Shown one piece after another: positions 1-6,447 of a DNA stretch of 21,154 nucleotides. A program made the position numbers and the translations under genes. Numbering within the stretch: position 1 is the stretch's first letter; each line of letters starts with the position of its first letter. Source of the DNA: CAZFHL01 sp964519145. GTDB lineage: Bacteria > Patescibacteriota > Minisyncoccia > Phycocordibacterales > WO2-35-19. The notes under the pieces are model-generated. The model did not search any database, was not told the DNA's origin, and saw nothing but the letters and a program-made list of their open reading frames with translations. Location: the NCBI GenBank assembly GCA_964519145.1, contig CAZFHL010000009.1, positions 1-21,154 of the forward strand, given 5' to 3'.

Positions 1-58
1 AGAGCGGTGATTATAAATGTATATATGTATTTTTTCCAGTCAAACATGGTTTTATTAG

Positions 59-197
59 ATTACTTTGAATTACAAAACTCTTTCTCATCATACCTTTTTG
101 AACCACGGATAAATTTTTGCTAAAATTTTCCTCGAGCTCGTTTCAGTCAAACTCGCTAGGCTTCAAAAAGGTATGATTTCGACCAGTTTTGTAATTC
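59..197. repeat. Palindromic element, family 1, copy A
   Basis: Long interrupted palindrome. The left arm (67-102) and right arm (162-197) pair as 13 bp outer stem, a symmetric 7-nt internal loop, then 16 bp inner stem. The 59-bp centre (103-161) is not palindromic and is shared with copies at 9691-9829 and 6002-6127. An 8-bp direct repeat TAGATTAC lies just outside (56-63 and 202-209) and could be a target-site duplication, but that is tentative. The centre reads open on the minus strand and encodes LTE followed by RKILAKIYPW. There is no transposase in the window. It resembles a non-autonomous intergenic palindromic repeat. Confidence 0.85.
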
Positions 198-294
198 AGT
201 ATAGATTACACAAATTTCCCAATAAAAGCAATTTTTAAGTATCTTTTTAAAGAAAACTATTATTTGAATGGTTTGGTTATATCTAATAATTTAT

Positions 295-326
295 TAAAAA
301 ATATGTGGCTTTTAGCCACATATTTG
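295..326 (-). terminator. Rho-independent terminator of the rpmE-tRNA-Thr operon
   Basis: A 12-bp perfect stem (299-310 with 314-325) with a 3-nt loop. On the minus strand it is followed by a run of six T and an AT-rich tail. It sits just downstream of the tRNA and closes the minus-strand translation operon. Confidence 0.85.
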
Positions 327-351
327 TAGTTTTGGTATCATTGTAGAACTT

Positions 352-427
352 TGGAGCCAGAAGTCGGGCTCGAACCGACGACCACCCGTTTACAAAACGG
401 GAGCTCTACCAACTGAGCTATTCTGGC
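352..427 (-). tRNA. tRNA-Thr (anticodon UGU), CCA encoded
   Basis: Full cloverleaf on the minus strand. Acceptor GCCAGAA (427-421) pairs with TTCTGGC, the D-stem is GCTC/GAGC, the anticodon stem CCCGT/ACGGG encloses loop TTTGTAA, and the T-arm GTCGG/CCGAC carries loop TTCGAGC. The anticodon reads TGT, decoding ACN threonine codons. Discriminator T at 355 is followed by a genomic CCA (354-352). It lies 49 nt after the small membrane-protein gene and before a strong terminator, so it is probably cotranscribed with the translation operon and released by processing. Confidence 0.97.
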
Positions 428-476
428 TTATCTTTTTTAAATTATAGCATATTCAATCTTTTGTTCAATATATCCA

Positions 477-887
477 TCATTCAATAATATTTATTGAATC
501 GTCTTCTATTTTTCCTTTGGTGGTATTTTTTTTATCTTCTGATATTTTTTTGAGATAAAATGAAGCAGAGTTTCTTTCTCCTATTTCTATTTTACCCATA
601 ATGTAGTCTTGTTTATTTCTGTATTCTGCTTCAAGACTTGCTTTAGTTTTGTGAAATATATTTTTAGAGACCTCTTTTATTTGGACTAATGCAACATAGC
701 GTATAGTTTGCATTATTTGAAATGATCTAAATTTAAAAGCCTCAATTATTTTATGAGACTTATCGTCAAGAGAAGATATGAGTCTTAATATAAAATTCTT
801 CTTTTCATACCTTAATTCAAATATTTTAATGACAATTAAGAGTATGGAGACAGAAAGAGAGATATAAAATATTATTATTATACTCAT
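477..887 (-). CDS. Small membrane protein of unknown function
   Basis: A 136-aa protein starting MSIIIIFYIS, with one strongly hydrophobic N-terminal segment (about residues 2-21) followed by a charged, Lys/Glu-rich soluble part. This suggests a single-pass protein anchored at its N-terminus. I recognise no domain. It starts 8 nt after the tsf stop codon on the same strand, so it is very likely translated from the rpsB-tsf mRNA. Codon use is AT-rich like its neighbours, which supports a real gene. The position between tsf and tRNA-Thr does not indicate a function. Confidence 0.7.
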   Translation of the reverse strand: MSIIIIFYISLSVSILLIVIKIFELRYEKKNFILRLISSLDDKSHKIIEAFKFRSFQIMQTIRYVALVQIKEVSKNIFHKTKASLEAEYRNKQDYIMGKIEIGERNSASFYLKKISEDKKNTTKGKIEDDSINIIE

Positions 888-895
888 ATTTTTGT

Positions 896-1477
896 TTAGT
901 TGATTGAAAATCTTGAGAATCTTCCTATTTCTGTTCTTTCGCCAAATTTTTGAGTTGCTTCTTCTATCATATTTTTAATTTTGATGTCTGGATTTTTAAT
1001 GAAAGGTTGTTCCATAAGCACTTTGTCGCTAAAATAAGCATTGAGTTTACCTTCTATTATTTTTTCTTTCATTTCTTCTGGTTTTCCCTCTGTCTCTTTT
1101 GCAAACAATTCTTTAGCTTTTATTTTATCTTCTTCTTTTATATCTTCACTTTTTAAATATTCTGGAGATTGTGCTGTGATATGCATTGCTATATCTTTTG
1201 CTAAACTTTTAAATTCCTCGTTTCTTGCTACAAAGTCCGTCTCACAAAGCAATTCTACTAATGTTCCTACCGTGCCATTACTGTGAATATAAGATAAAAC
1301 CACACCTGCTCCAAGCACCCTGTCTGATTTTTTTAAAGCTGATTGACTACTGATTTTCCTGAGTATTATTTTTGCTTTTTCAATATCACCCCCTGCCTCT
1401 TCTAAAGCCTTTTTGCATTGCATTACAGATACTCCTGTTGAGTCTCTTAATTCTTTTATTTGTTCTGTGCTTATCAT
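896..1477 (-). CDS. tsf: Elongation factor Ts (short form)
   Basis: EF-Ts is the guanine-nucleotide exchange factor that recycles EF-Tu-GDP during elongation in the cytoplasm. The N-terminal UBA-like segment (residues 1-40) carries the family pattern LRDSTGVSVMQCKKAL. The EF-Tu-contacting core has TDFVARN at residues 80-86. At 193 aa it is much shorter than the ~280-aa proteobacterial form and close to the short Thermus-like form, lacking the duplicated core subdomain. It follows rpsB, the classical order, but with a 126-nt gap containing an AT-only palindrome. There is no Shine-Dalgarno; the start is preceded by an A/T-only leader. Confidence 0.97.
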   Translation of the reverse strand: MISTEQIKELRDSTGVSVMQCKKALEEAGGDIEKAKIILRKISSQSALKKSDRVLGAGVVLSYIHSNGTVGTLVELLCETDFVARNEEFKSLAKDIAMHITAQSPEYLKSEDIKEEDKIKAKELFAKETEGKPEEMKEKIIEGKLNAYFSDKVLMEQPFIKNPDIKIKNMIEEATQKFGERTEIGRFSRFSIN

Positions 1478-1581
1478 ATATTTTTTTAATTACTAAATAT
1501 GGTTTTTGATACGATTTTTTCTAAAAAATTTCTAATAAAAAACTATTAATGATATAATTTTATTATAAATACTTAAAATAT

Positions 1582-1611
1582 CAAATTAATTTAGTATATT
1601 AAATTAATTTG
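1582..1611 (-). promoter_or_regulatory. AT-only palindrome spanning the rpsB stop codon
   Basis: A perfect 12-bp inverted repeat (1582-1593 with 1600-1611) with a 6-nt loop, overlapping the rpsB TAA codon at 1604-1606. It lacks a clear following T-run, so it is not a standard terminator. It could act as an RNA processing or stability element, or as partial attenuation between rpsB and tsf. In such AT-rich DNA chance cannot be excluded. Confidence 0.45.
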
Positions 1612-2311
1612 CTTTTGGTTTTGATTCTATGTATTGGTTTGCTATTTTAGATACTATGTATCTGATGCTTTCTATATTCGAATCATTTGCTGTGATAGGA
1701 TAATCTACTTTTTTAATATTATTATCTGATCCACAGAGAGCTATGATGGGAATATTTAAACTAAGCGCTTCTTTGAAAGCCGTTTCTTCGTATCTTGGAT
1801 CAACTATAAATAAAGCTTTTGGTAAATTTGTCATATCTTTTATACCACTAAACATTGCTTCAAGTTTTTCTATTTTTCTATCTATAAGAAGTCTTTCTTT
1901 CTTTGTATATTTTGCTAATTCACCTTTTTCTTTTTGAGTTAAAAAATCAATCATTGTATCAACTCTTTTTCTTATTTCTTTAAAGTTTGTTAAAGTCCCT
2001 CCTATCCATCTGCTAGCTACAAAAGGAGTTTCTATGCTAGTGGCAATTTCTTTTATGATAGATTGTGCTTCATTTTTGCCACCAACAAAGAGTATTTTGC
2101 CACCTTTACTTGAAACTGATGATACAAAATCTAGAGCTTTTTTAAGCATTTCTTCTGTCTTTTCTAGATCAAATATGTCTAATCTGTTTTTAGAGCCAAA
2201 TATTAAAGGTGATACACTAGGATGTCTCCTTGATTTGCTAAAACCAAAATGTGCCCCAACTTTAAATAGCGAGTTTATATTTTCAGATATTTTTTGTTTT
2301 GTTTCTGCCAT
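1604..2311 (-). CDS. rpsB: 30S ribosomal protein uS2
   Basis: uS2 binds the small-subunit head-body junction and is needed for bS1/mRNA docking and 30S function. The 235-aa length is usual. Family patterns are clear: VGAHFGFSKSRRHPSVSPLIFG near the N-terminus (residues 18-39), SRWIGGTLTNFK mid-protein, then LFIVDPRYEETAFKEALSLNIP and NDSNIESIRYIVSKIANQY at the C-terminus. It lies between prfA and tsf on the same strand. The start ATG has no Shine-Dalgarno upstream. Its stop codon is inside an AT-only palindrome. Confidence 0.98.
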   Translation of the reverse strand: MAETKQKISENINSLFKVGAHFGFSKSRRHPSVSPLIFGSKNRLDIFDLEKTEEMLKKALDFVSSVSSKGGKILFVGGKNEAQSIIKEIATSIETPFVASRWIGGTLTNFKEIRKRVDTMIDFLTQKEKGELAKYTKKERLLIDRKIEKLEAMFSGIKDMTNLPKALFIVDPRYEETAFKEALSLNIPIIALCGSDNNIKKVDYPITANDSNIESIRYIVSKIANQYIESKPKAN

Positions 2312-2341
2312 ATAGAATAAAAGGATACCAAATTATTAAAT

Positions 2342-3283
2342 TTATGCAAGTTCTTTTAAGTCCTCTATTAAATTATCAAGGCCACCTTTTAAAATCGTTT
2401 CTATACCATGCCAATTTTTATTGATTCTATGGTCAGTTATTCTATCTTGAAGTATATTGTATGTCCTTATTTTTTCAGATCTATCTACCACTCCTATTTG
2501 TTCTTTTCTTTCACTTGCATATTTACTATCTTCTTCTGCTTTGTATCTTTCTTCTAGTTTAGCTGAAAGGATAGTCATTGCATGTTCTTTGTTTGCGCTT
2601 TGACTTCTTTCTGCCGTAGAGCGCACGGTTAAACCAGTAGGTTTGTGTGTGAGTCTAACAGCTGTCTCTACTTTGTTCACATTTTGGCCACCTTTTCCTC
2701 CTGCCCTAGAAAATTCTATTTCTAAATCAGCTGGATTTATCTCAAATTTTACTTTTTTTCTTATTGGTAAAATAGCCACAGAAGCTGTACTAGTGTGCAC
2801 CCTTCCCATTTTTTCAGTGGCAGGTACTCTTTGTATTCTATGTATTCCTGTCTCGTATCTCATATCTTTATATACATCTATTCCTCTGATTTCAAATGAA
2901 GCCTCTTTATATCCACCAAGAGGAGACCAAGATTCATCTACTACAGAAACTCCCCAACCTCTTTTTTCTGCATATTTTCTGTACATATTTGCAAGTTCTT
3001 CTGCAAATAAAGCAGCTTCTTCTCCGCCAACCCCAGCTCTCACTTCAAGTACTATTTCATTTGGAAATTCTTCTATCTTTTCATCTTCTTTTAAAATTTC
3101 GTCCATTTGTGATATCAAAGTTTCTTTTTGTTCATTCAAACTTTTTAAATCAAGCATAGCTAGTTCCTTCATTGACAAGTCTTCTAACAAAGGCAAAAGC
3201 TCGGCTTCTTCTTTTATAAGTCTTTCTAAATTCAATGCTAAATATTGAGTTTTTTGATTTTGTTTATATTTTCCTATATCCAT
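2342..3283 (-). CDS. prfA: Peptide chain release factor 1
   Basis: RF1 recognises UAA and UAG in the ribosomal A site and triggers hydrolysis of peptidyl-tRNA. The stop-codon-reading tripeptide PAT is at residues 154-156 (in IQRVPATEKMGRVHTS), which marks RF1 rather than RF2. The catalytic GGQ is at 198-200 within SRAGGKGGQNVNKVETAVR. At 313 aa it is shorter than the usual ~355-360 aa, mainly through a reduced N-terminal domain. It follows rpmE after a 213-nt gap that contains a palindromic element, and precedes rpsB by 30 nt. The leader is A/T-only without Shine-Dalgarno. Confidence 0.97.
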   Translation of the reverse strand: MDIGKYKQNQKTQYLALNLERLIKEEAELLPLLEDLSMKELAMLDLKSLNEQKETLISQMDEILKEDEKIEEFPNEIVLEVRAGVGGEEAALFAEELANMYRKYAEKRGWGVSVVDESWSPLGGYKEASFEIRGIDVYKDMRYETGIHRIQRVPATEKMGRVHTSTASVAILPIRKKVKFEINPADLEIEFSRAGGKGGQNVNKVETAVRLTHKPTGLTVRSTAERSQSANKEHAMTILSAKLEERYKAEEDSKYASERKEQIGVVDRSEKIRTYNILQDRITDHRINKNWHGIETILKGGLDNLIEDLKELA

Positions 3284-3322
3284 ATTTTTAGTTAATTTTA
3301 ATCAAGATTTATATACAATAGG

Positions 3323-3456
3323 TCTCTTTCAAAAGTCTTTCTTAGTATAGTTTTTGATAGACACGCATAAAAATCTGCTGATTTTTTGCTATGCTCGTCA
3401 GGGTCATCTTGCGCAAGTCTATCAAAAACTACACTTGCGACGACTTTTGAAAGAGA
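3323..3456. repeat. Palindromic element, family 2, copy A
   Basis: Interrupted palindrome with 15-bp outer arms (3323-3337 and 3442-3456), a 7-nt by 7-nt internal loop (3338-3344 and 3435-3441), then 18-bp inner arms (3345-3362 and 3417-3434) with one mismatch that becomes G-U on the minus-strand transcript. The 54-nt centre (3363-3416) is asymmetric. It is the reverse complement of the copy at 6228-6358. It lies between rpmE and prfA, so if transcribed it forms a long hairpin inside the operon mRNA. Confidence 0.87.
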
Positions 3457-3496
3457 TATAATATTTGAAATTGTATTATAAATCTAATAAAAATAA

Positions 3497-3721
3497 CTAT
3501 TTTTTACTTTTAGTAGATTTAGAAACAGCTTGTCTAGCTTTAAATTTCTCGACTCTTCCTGCAGAGTCTATAACTTTTTCATTTCCTGTAAAGAATGGGT
3601 GGCATTTGCTACAAATTTCAATATTTATATCTTTTTTTGTGCTACCGACAGAAAAACTATTACCACAAGAGCAAGTGATTTTTGAATTTATAAAATATTC
3701 TGGATGTATTTCTTTTTTCAT
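3497..3721 (-). CDS. rpmE: 50S ribosomal protein bL31, zinc-binding type
   Basis: bL31 bridges the large-subunit central protuberance and the small-subunit head. The 74-aa protein starts MKKEIHPEYF and carries the four cysteines of the zinc (C+) form: CSC at residues 17-19 and CSKC at 37-40, followed by HPFFTG, a hallmark of the family. The C-terminus is Lys-rich (KARQAVSKSTKSKK). It is first gene of the minus-strand translation operon, behind a near-consensus promoter, with a hairpin near the mRNA 5' end. The start is preceded by an A/T-only leader. Confidence 0.97.
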   Translation of the reverse strand: MKKEIHPEYFINSKITCSCGNSFSVGSTKKDINIEICSKCHPFFTGNEKVIDSAGRVEKFKARQAVSKSTKSKK

Positions 3722-3747
3722 GTTTTTATATTAAATCTTTCTGAAAT

Positions 3748-3769
3748 GCTTTTCTATATTTAGAAAAGC
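3748..3769 (-). promoter_or_regulatory. 5'-terminal hairpin in the rpmE leader
   Basis: Perfect 9-bp stem (GCTTTTCTA at 3748-3756 with TAGAAAAGC at 3761-3769) and a 4-nt loop, 26 nt upstream of the rpmE start. The predicted transcription start (~3774) places it at the very 5' end of the operon mRNA. It may stabilise the mRNA or serve as a ribosomal-protein feedback site. Confidence 0.55.
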
Positions 3770-3780
3770 TTTATTTTAGA

Positions 3781-3809
3781 AGTATAATTTATTATTGAAA
3801 AAAAGTCAA
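3781..3809 (-). promoter_or_regulatory. Sigma70-type promoter of the rpmE-prfA-rpsB-tsf operon
   Basis: On the minus strand, -35 TTGACT (3809-3804), 17-nt spacer, -10 TATACT (3786-3781). Both boxes are one mismatch from consensus and the spacing is ideal. Predicted start is near 3774, giving a leader of about 53 nt. It lies directly downstream of the terminator of the structured RNA. Confidence 0.8.
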
Positions 3810-3824
3810 AATTTATTTTTTATA

Positions 3825-3877
3825 AAAGTGAAAGCCGGCGCCAAGAGGGTTGTTAGTCCTTGTTGGATACGCCGGCC
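3825..3877 (-). terminator. Terminator hairpin of the ~600-nt structured RNA
   Basis: A GC-rich stem GCCGGCG/CGCCGGC (3870-3876 with 3834-3840) encloses a second, shorter helix. On the minus strand it is followed by TTTCACTTTT. It is the most GC-rich helix in an AT-rich genome, at the 3' end of the RNA gene. Confidence 0.7.
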
Positions 3878-4428
3878 TTGTTTTTCGTTAGTTGCACTAA
3901 TGTGCAGAGCTAACGGTGGGGTCACTGCCCCTATTTTTTTCCAGTCTATTATTCACCATAGCCCACTGGAGTGGCGGTCTCTACCTTAACTCTGTTGTCC
4001 AGGCAGGTAGAGCAAAGTCGAAAAAATAATGACCGTCGCCGACTTTTTGTTCGGCATAATTCAGCTTTTTGACACTTAAGTCGTTGGACTGATCTGGCTC
4101 CTTGCCAAATCTACGTCCCAAAGCCTTTAATAACCCCCTCCTTTGGGTGGCGCCATTCCTGGCTAGTGTCATGCCTTTTCAGGACTTGGAGCATACTGTG
4201 CTCCTCAGTTTTTTTATAGAAGAACGACACCGCCCCTTTTCTTTTTCTATCGACTAGCCCAGTATAGCTCCCTTGATCTTGTCGCTCTACGCTTACAATC
4301 AAGTCATTTTCACTGGGGGCCAAGTTTTTTAACTCCTTAAATAATTATGGTAGATCAGGAAGTGCACATGCAAACTGCTCGACATCGAGGCATTTGCTTC
4401 GCGCCACATCCTTGATCACCGACCTTCT
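3825..4428 (-). ncRNA. Large structured RNA of unknown family (~600 nt)
   Basis: This stretch has far higher GC than everything around it and no convincing protein gene. On the minus strand it reads as a chain of stems. Examples are 4355-4425; CCCAGT/ACTGGG enclosing CTTGAT/ATCAAG (4258-4317); GGCTAG/CTAGCC (4161-4166 with 4254-4259) closing a multibranch region; ATAGAA/TTCTAT (4217-4250); GGAGCA/TGCTCC (4188-4204); CCCAAAG/CTTTGGG (4117-4147); ATCTGGC/GCCAAAT (4092-4110); CTCTACC/GGTAGAG (3979-4012); TCCAG/CTGGA (3940-3970); and CGTTAG/CTAACG (3886-3915). A strong promoter lies upstream and a GC-rich terminator at the end. I find no T-loop or tag reading frame of tmRNA. RNase P RNA is not convincingly matched: only an ACAGAG...ACCGCC stretch near 3973-3998 recalls it. 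Orientation rests on the promoter and terminator. Confidence 0.75.
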
Positions 4429-4434
4429 TTAATA

Positions 4435-4462
4435 AGTATATCATACTATAAGATTATGTCAA
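4435..4462 (-). promoter_or_regulatory. Strong sigma70-type promoter of the structured RNA
   Basis: On the minus strand, a perfect -35 TTGACA (4462-4457), 16-nt spacer, and -10 TATACT (4440-4435). Predicted start is near 4428, just before the first long stem. A second TTGACA lies 15 nt further upstream. This is among the best promoters in the window, as expected for an abundant RNA. Confidence 0.8.
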
Positions 4463-4616
4463 GCATTTCTATGTCAAAATTTAGTTTTATTTGCTATTTT
4501 TCAAAAATATATTTATTTTAAGCCATAATTTATTTATCAATTTTTAGATATGTTTTTGAAAAACTTTTATATTTCTAGATATTAAATCTACATCCATAAT
4601 CTTTTTTAAAGTTTAT

Positions 4617-6164
4617 TTAAAATCCTTCAAGAGGATCTATCATTTCAATTTGGATTTTTTGAGCTTTTGCCATTACTTGATCACCATAAAAAACATTTGA
4701 AGGTCTCCTATTTGGATTGCAAGATGATCCAGAATAATATTTACAAGAAGCATTTCTCTCTGCACTGTATCCTCCGTTTGAAGCCCCTAAATCTGCCATA
4801 TAAATTGCCGTAGCTAGTATAGAATGCTCAGGATTCCAAGGATTTACATTGTCAGCTTCTATACCAAGTGTTAAACCTAATTTATTTTTAAACAATTCCC
4901 ATGTAGATGGGATAAATTGTGATGGACCCATACCACCTCCATACCCTCTATTTGTTGTCCACTTTGCTCCTGGGGGGCAAGATACGGGTGTTAGTTTAGG
5001 ATCTTTACCCAATCTTGATGTTATACTCTTAAATGGCTCTGTATCTCTTGGTGCTTTCATAACTTTTTCAAATAGTGTACCTGTATTTTTGCCAGCCCCG
5101 TCTCCAGTCTCAAGATCAGTCACAAGACAAGATCCTTGATTTTTTCCTAAATCAGATTCTTGAGTAAGTATTGCTAAAATAAGAGCGGGTCTAACTCCTG
5201 TTTTATTTGAAGCAAGTGTCGCATATTTTAAGGCATCTCCAAAAGCAATACCTTCTGTATCTCTAAGTGAAAATAGAGCGGCTCGAATTTGGGCAGCCTT
5301 TTTTTCTTTTTCTGCTATGACTTCTTCGTATGTTTTTTCTTGAGTTTTGTTTATTTTTATGAGAGCTTGTTTTTCTTTTTCATTTTGCTCCACTTTTCTT
5401 TTATCCTCTTCTATTTTTGCTTTTGTATCAACTTCTTTATTTCTTTTCTCATCCAATATTTTTCTTTCCTCATCTGTTTTTGCTTGTAAATATCTTATTT
5501 CTTCAAATTGGGTTTCCAAGGATTTTTTAATTGAATTGTAGGAATCAATATCTTCAAAAAAATCTGAAAGGTCTTTGTTTGAAAGAATTACTTCAACCAG
5601 TGTGAAAGATTCTATTTCATTACTTGATTTTAAAATAGAAGAAAGAGATTCTTTGCCTTTTTCTATTTTTCTTTCCAGTTCATTTATGGTTTTTGTTTTT
5701 AAACCTATATCTTTGGTCAATTTTTCTATTTCTATTTGTCTTTTTTTGATAAATGCTTTAGCTTCATTTATTTTTGCTTGGAGAATTGAGGCGTCTCTCT
5801 CTAAAGAAGCTGTACCTTTTTTTGTTTGATTTAATATCTCTTCCCATTTTGCAATATCCTTCTCCGTCTCTTCTAGTTCTTTGCGCCATCTTGTTTCTTG
5901 TTCTTCTATTTGAGATTGGCTCATTTGAGCAAATATAGTTTCATTTATATTAAAAAAAGAAAATATTAATATAGTAAATACCAAACCAATTTTAAGTTTT
6001 TTTCTAAAAATATTTTTCAGCAAAATCTTTTTAGAGCACGGATAAATTTTTGCTAAAATTTTCCTCGTGCTCGGCTCAGTCAGCCCCGCAAGCCTCCAAA
6101 AAGGTTTTGCTTTCAAATATTTTTGAAAAGCTATTATCAAGAATACTTTTTTTATAAAATTCAT
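4617..6164 (-). CDS. Secreted coiled-coil protein with lytic-transglycosylase-like domain
   Basis: Probable cell-wall hydrolase acting on peptidoglycan outside the membrane. A hydrophobic signal or anchor segment lies at residues 59-72 and ends near IFAQ (77-80). Residues ~82-295 form a long Glu/Lys-rich coiled coil of the EnvC/PcsB type. The C-terminal domain has the SLT/MltB-like pattern: ILTQESDLG with candidate catalytic Glu336, then GYGGGMGPSQFIPSTW (407-422) and ILATAIYMADLG. The annotated ATG gives 515 aa and an unusually long 58-residue region before the hydrophobic segment. Residues 13-55 come from a palindromic element (6002-6127). A TTG at 6023 (residue 48) would give a normal signal peptide and exclude most of the element, so the start is uncertain. 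It is flanked by RNA and repeat regions rather than an operon. Confidence 0.85.
   Translation of the reverse strand: MNFIKKVFLIIAFQKYLKAKPFWRLAGLTEPSTRKILAKIYPCSKKILLKNIFRKKLKIGLVFTILIFSFFNINETIFAQMSQSQIEEQETRWRKELEETEKDIAKWEEILNQTKKGTASLERDASILQAKINEAKAFIKKRQIEIEKLTKDIGLKTKTINELERKIEKGKESLSSILKSSNEIESFTLVEVILSNKDLSDFFEDIDSYNSIKKSLETQFEEIRYLQAKTDEERKILDEKRNKEVDTKAKIEEDKRKVEQNEKEKQALIKINKTQEKTYEEVIAEKEKKAAQIRAALFSLRDTEGIAFGDALKYATLASNKTGVRPALILAILTQESDLGKNQGSCLVTDLETGDGAGKNTGTLFEKVMKAPRDTEPFKSITSRLGKDPKLTPVSCPPGAKWTTNRGYGGGMGPSQFIPSTWELFKNKLGLTLGIEADNVNPWNPEHSILATAIYMADLGASNGGYSAERNASCKYYSGSSCNPNRRPSNVFYGDQVMAKAQKIQIEMIDPLEGF
6002..6127. repeat. Palindromic element related to family 1, inside a coding region (copy C)
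   Basis: The asymmetric core shares 31 consecutive identical bases with copy A (6037-6067 versus 104-134), then diverges but keeps a TCAGTCA motif. The arms are unlike those of copies A and B, yet pair with each other: about 16 bp inner stem (6019-6036 with 6094-6111), a 3-by-3 internal loop, and a ~13-bp outer stem with one bulge (6002-6015 with 6115-6127). It is in frame with the cell-wall hydrolase gene and would encode residues 13-55, including LTEPSTRKILAKIYP. Confidence 0.8.
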
Positions 6165-6227
6165 ATAGTGTAAATTATATCAAATTTTTATGAAAAATTT
6201 AAATTATAAAATACCAATACCTGATCA

Positions 6228-6358
6228 TCTTTCAAAAGTCGTCGCAAGTGTAGTTTTTGATAGACTTGCGCAAGATTGACTGAACCCTGCATAGCAAAAA
6301 ATCAGCAGATTTTTATGTGTGTCTATCAAAAACTATACTAAGAAAGACTTTTGAAAGA
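6228..6358. repeat. Palindromic element, family 2, copy B (inverted relative to copy A)
   Basis: 131-bp interrupted palindrome: 13-bp outer arms (6228-6240 and 6346-6358), 7-nt internal loops (6241-6247 and 6339-6345), 18-bp inner arms (6248-6265 and 6321-6338) with one G-T pair. It is the reverse complement of the copy at 3323-3456. Read on the minus strand, its core contains GTTCAGTCAATCTTGC, close to GTTTCAGTCAAACTCGC in family 1 copy A, which links the two families. Confidence 0.87.
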
Positions 6359-6370
6359 TTCTTATTCGTG

Positions 6371-6431
6371 ATTCAAAAAGGTGTGATGAGAGAGAGTTTT
6401 GCAATTTAAAATAAGAAAGATTTTTGAAAGT
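6371..6431. repeat. Partial arms of family 1 and family 2 elements
   Basis: 6371-6407 matches the right arm of family 1, including TTCAAAAAGGTGTGAT and AGTTTTGCAATT, with an internal stretch that would pair with the left arm. It is followed at 6410-6431 by AAGAAAGATTTTTGAAAG, a variant of the family 2 right arm. Neither has its core or partner arm, so these look like fragments left by deletion or rearrangement next to copy B. Confidence 0.65.
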
Positions 6432-6447
6432 CTTTTGTATAAATTAT

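Noticed and set aside
103..112. Core sequence TTATCCGTG in the palindromic elements as a DnaA box
   Set aside because: It differs from TTATCCACA in the part most needed for recognition and is inside a repeat core, so it is better explained as element sequence.
2342..3283. Recoding of UGA as seen in some CPR lineages
   Set aside because: All core genes read full length with standard stops and need no internal UGA to be decoded.
3981..4172. 63-aa minus-strand ORF starting MTLARNGA
   Set aside because: It lies wholly in the structured RNA, overlaps another frame and has codon use unlike the genome; the stems explain the sequence better.
3825..4428. Assignment of the structured RNA as RNase P RNA
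   Set aside because: Only an ACAGAG...ACCGCC stretch recalls conserved region II, and an AGTCCT/AGGACT pair recalls P4. The P4 bulged U, the first conserved region and the ACAGAA...GGCUUA end are not found in proper form, and the stretch sits in a local hairpin.
3825..4428. tmRNA
   Set aside because: No T-loop TTCGA-type arm with a paired stem, no matching acceptor ends with CCA, and no tag frame ending in Ala-Ala stop.
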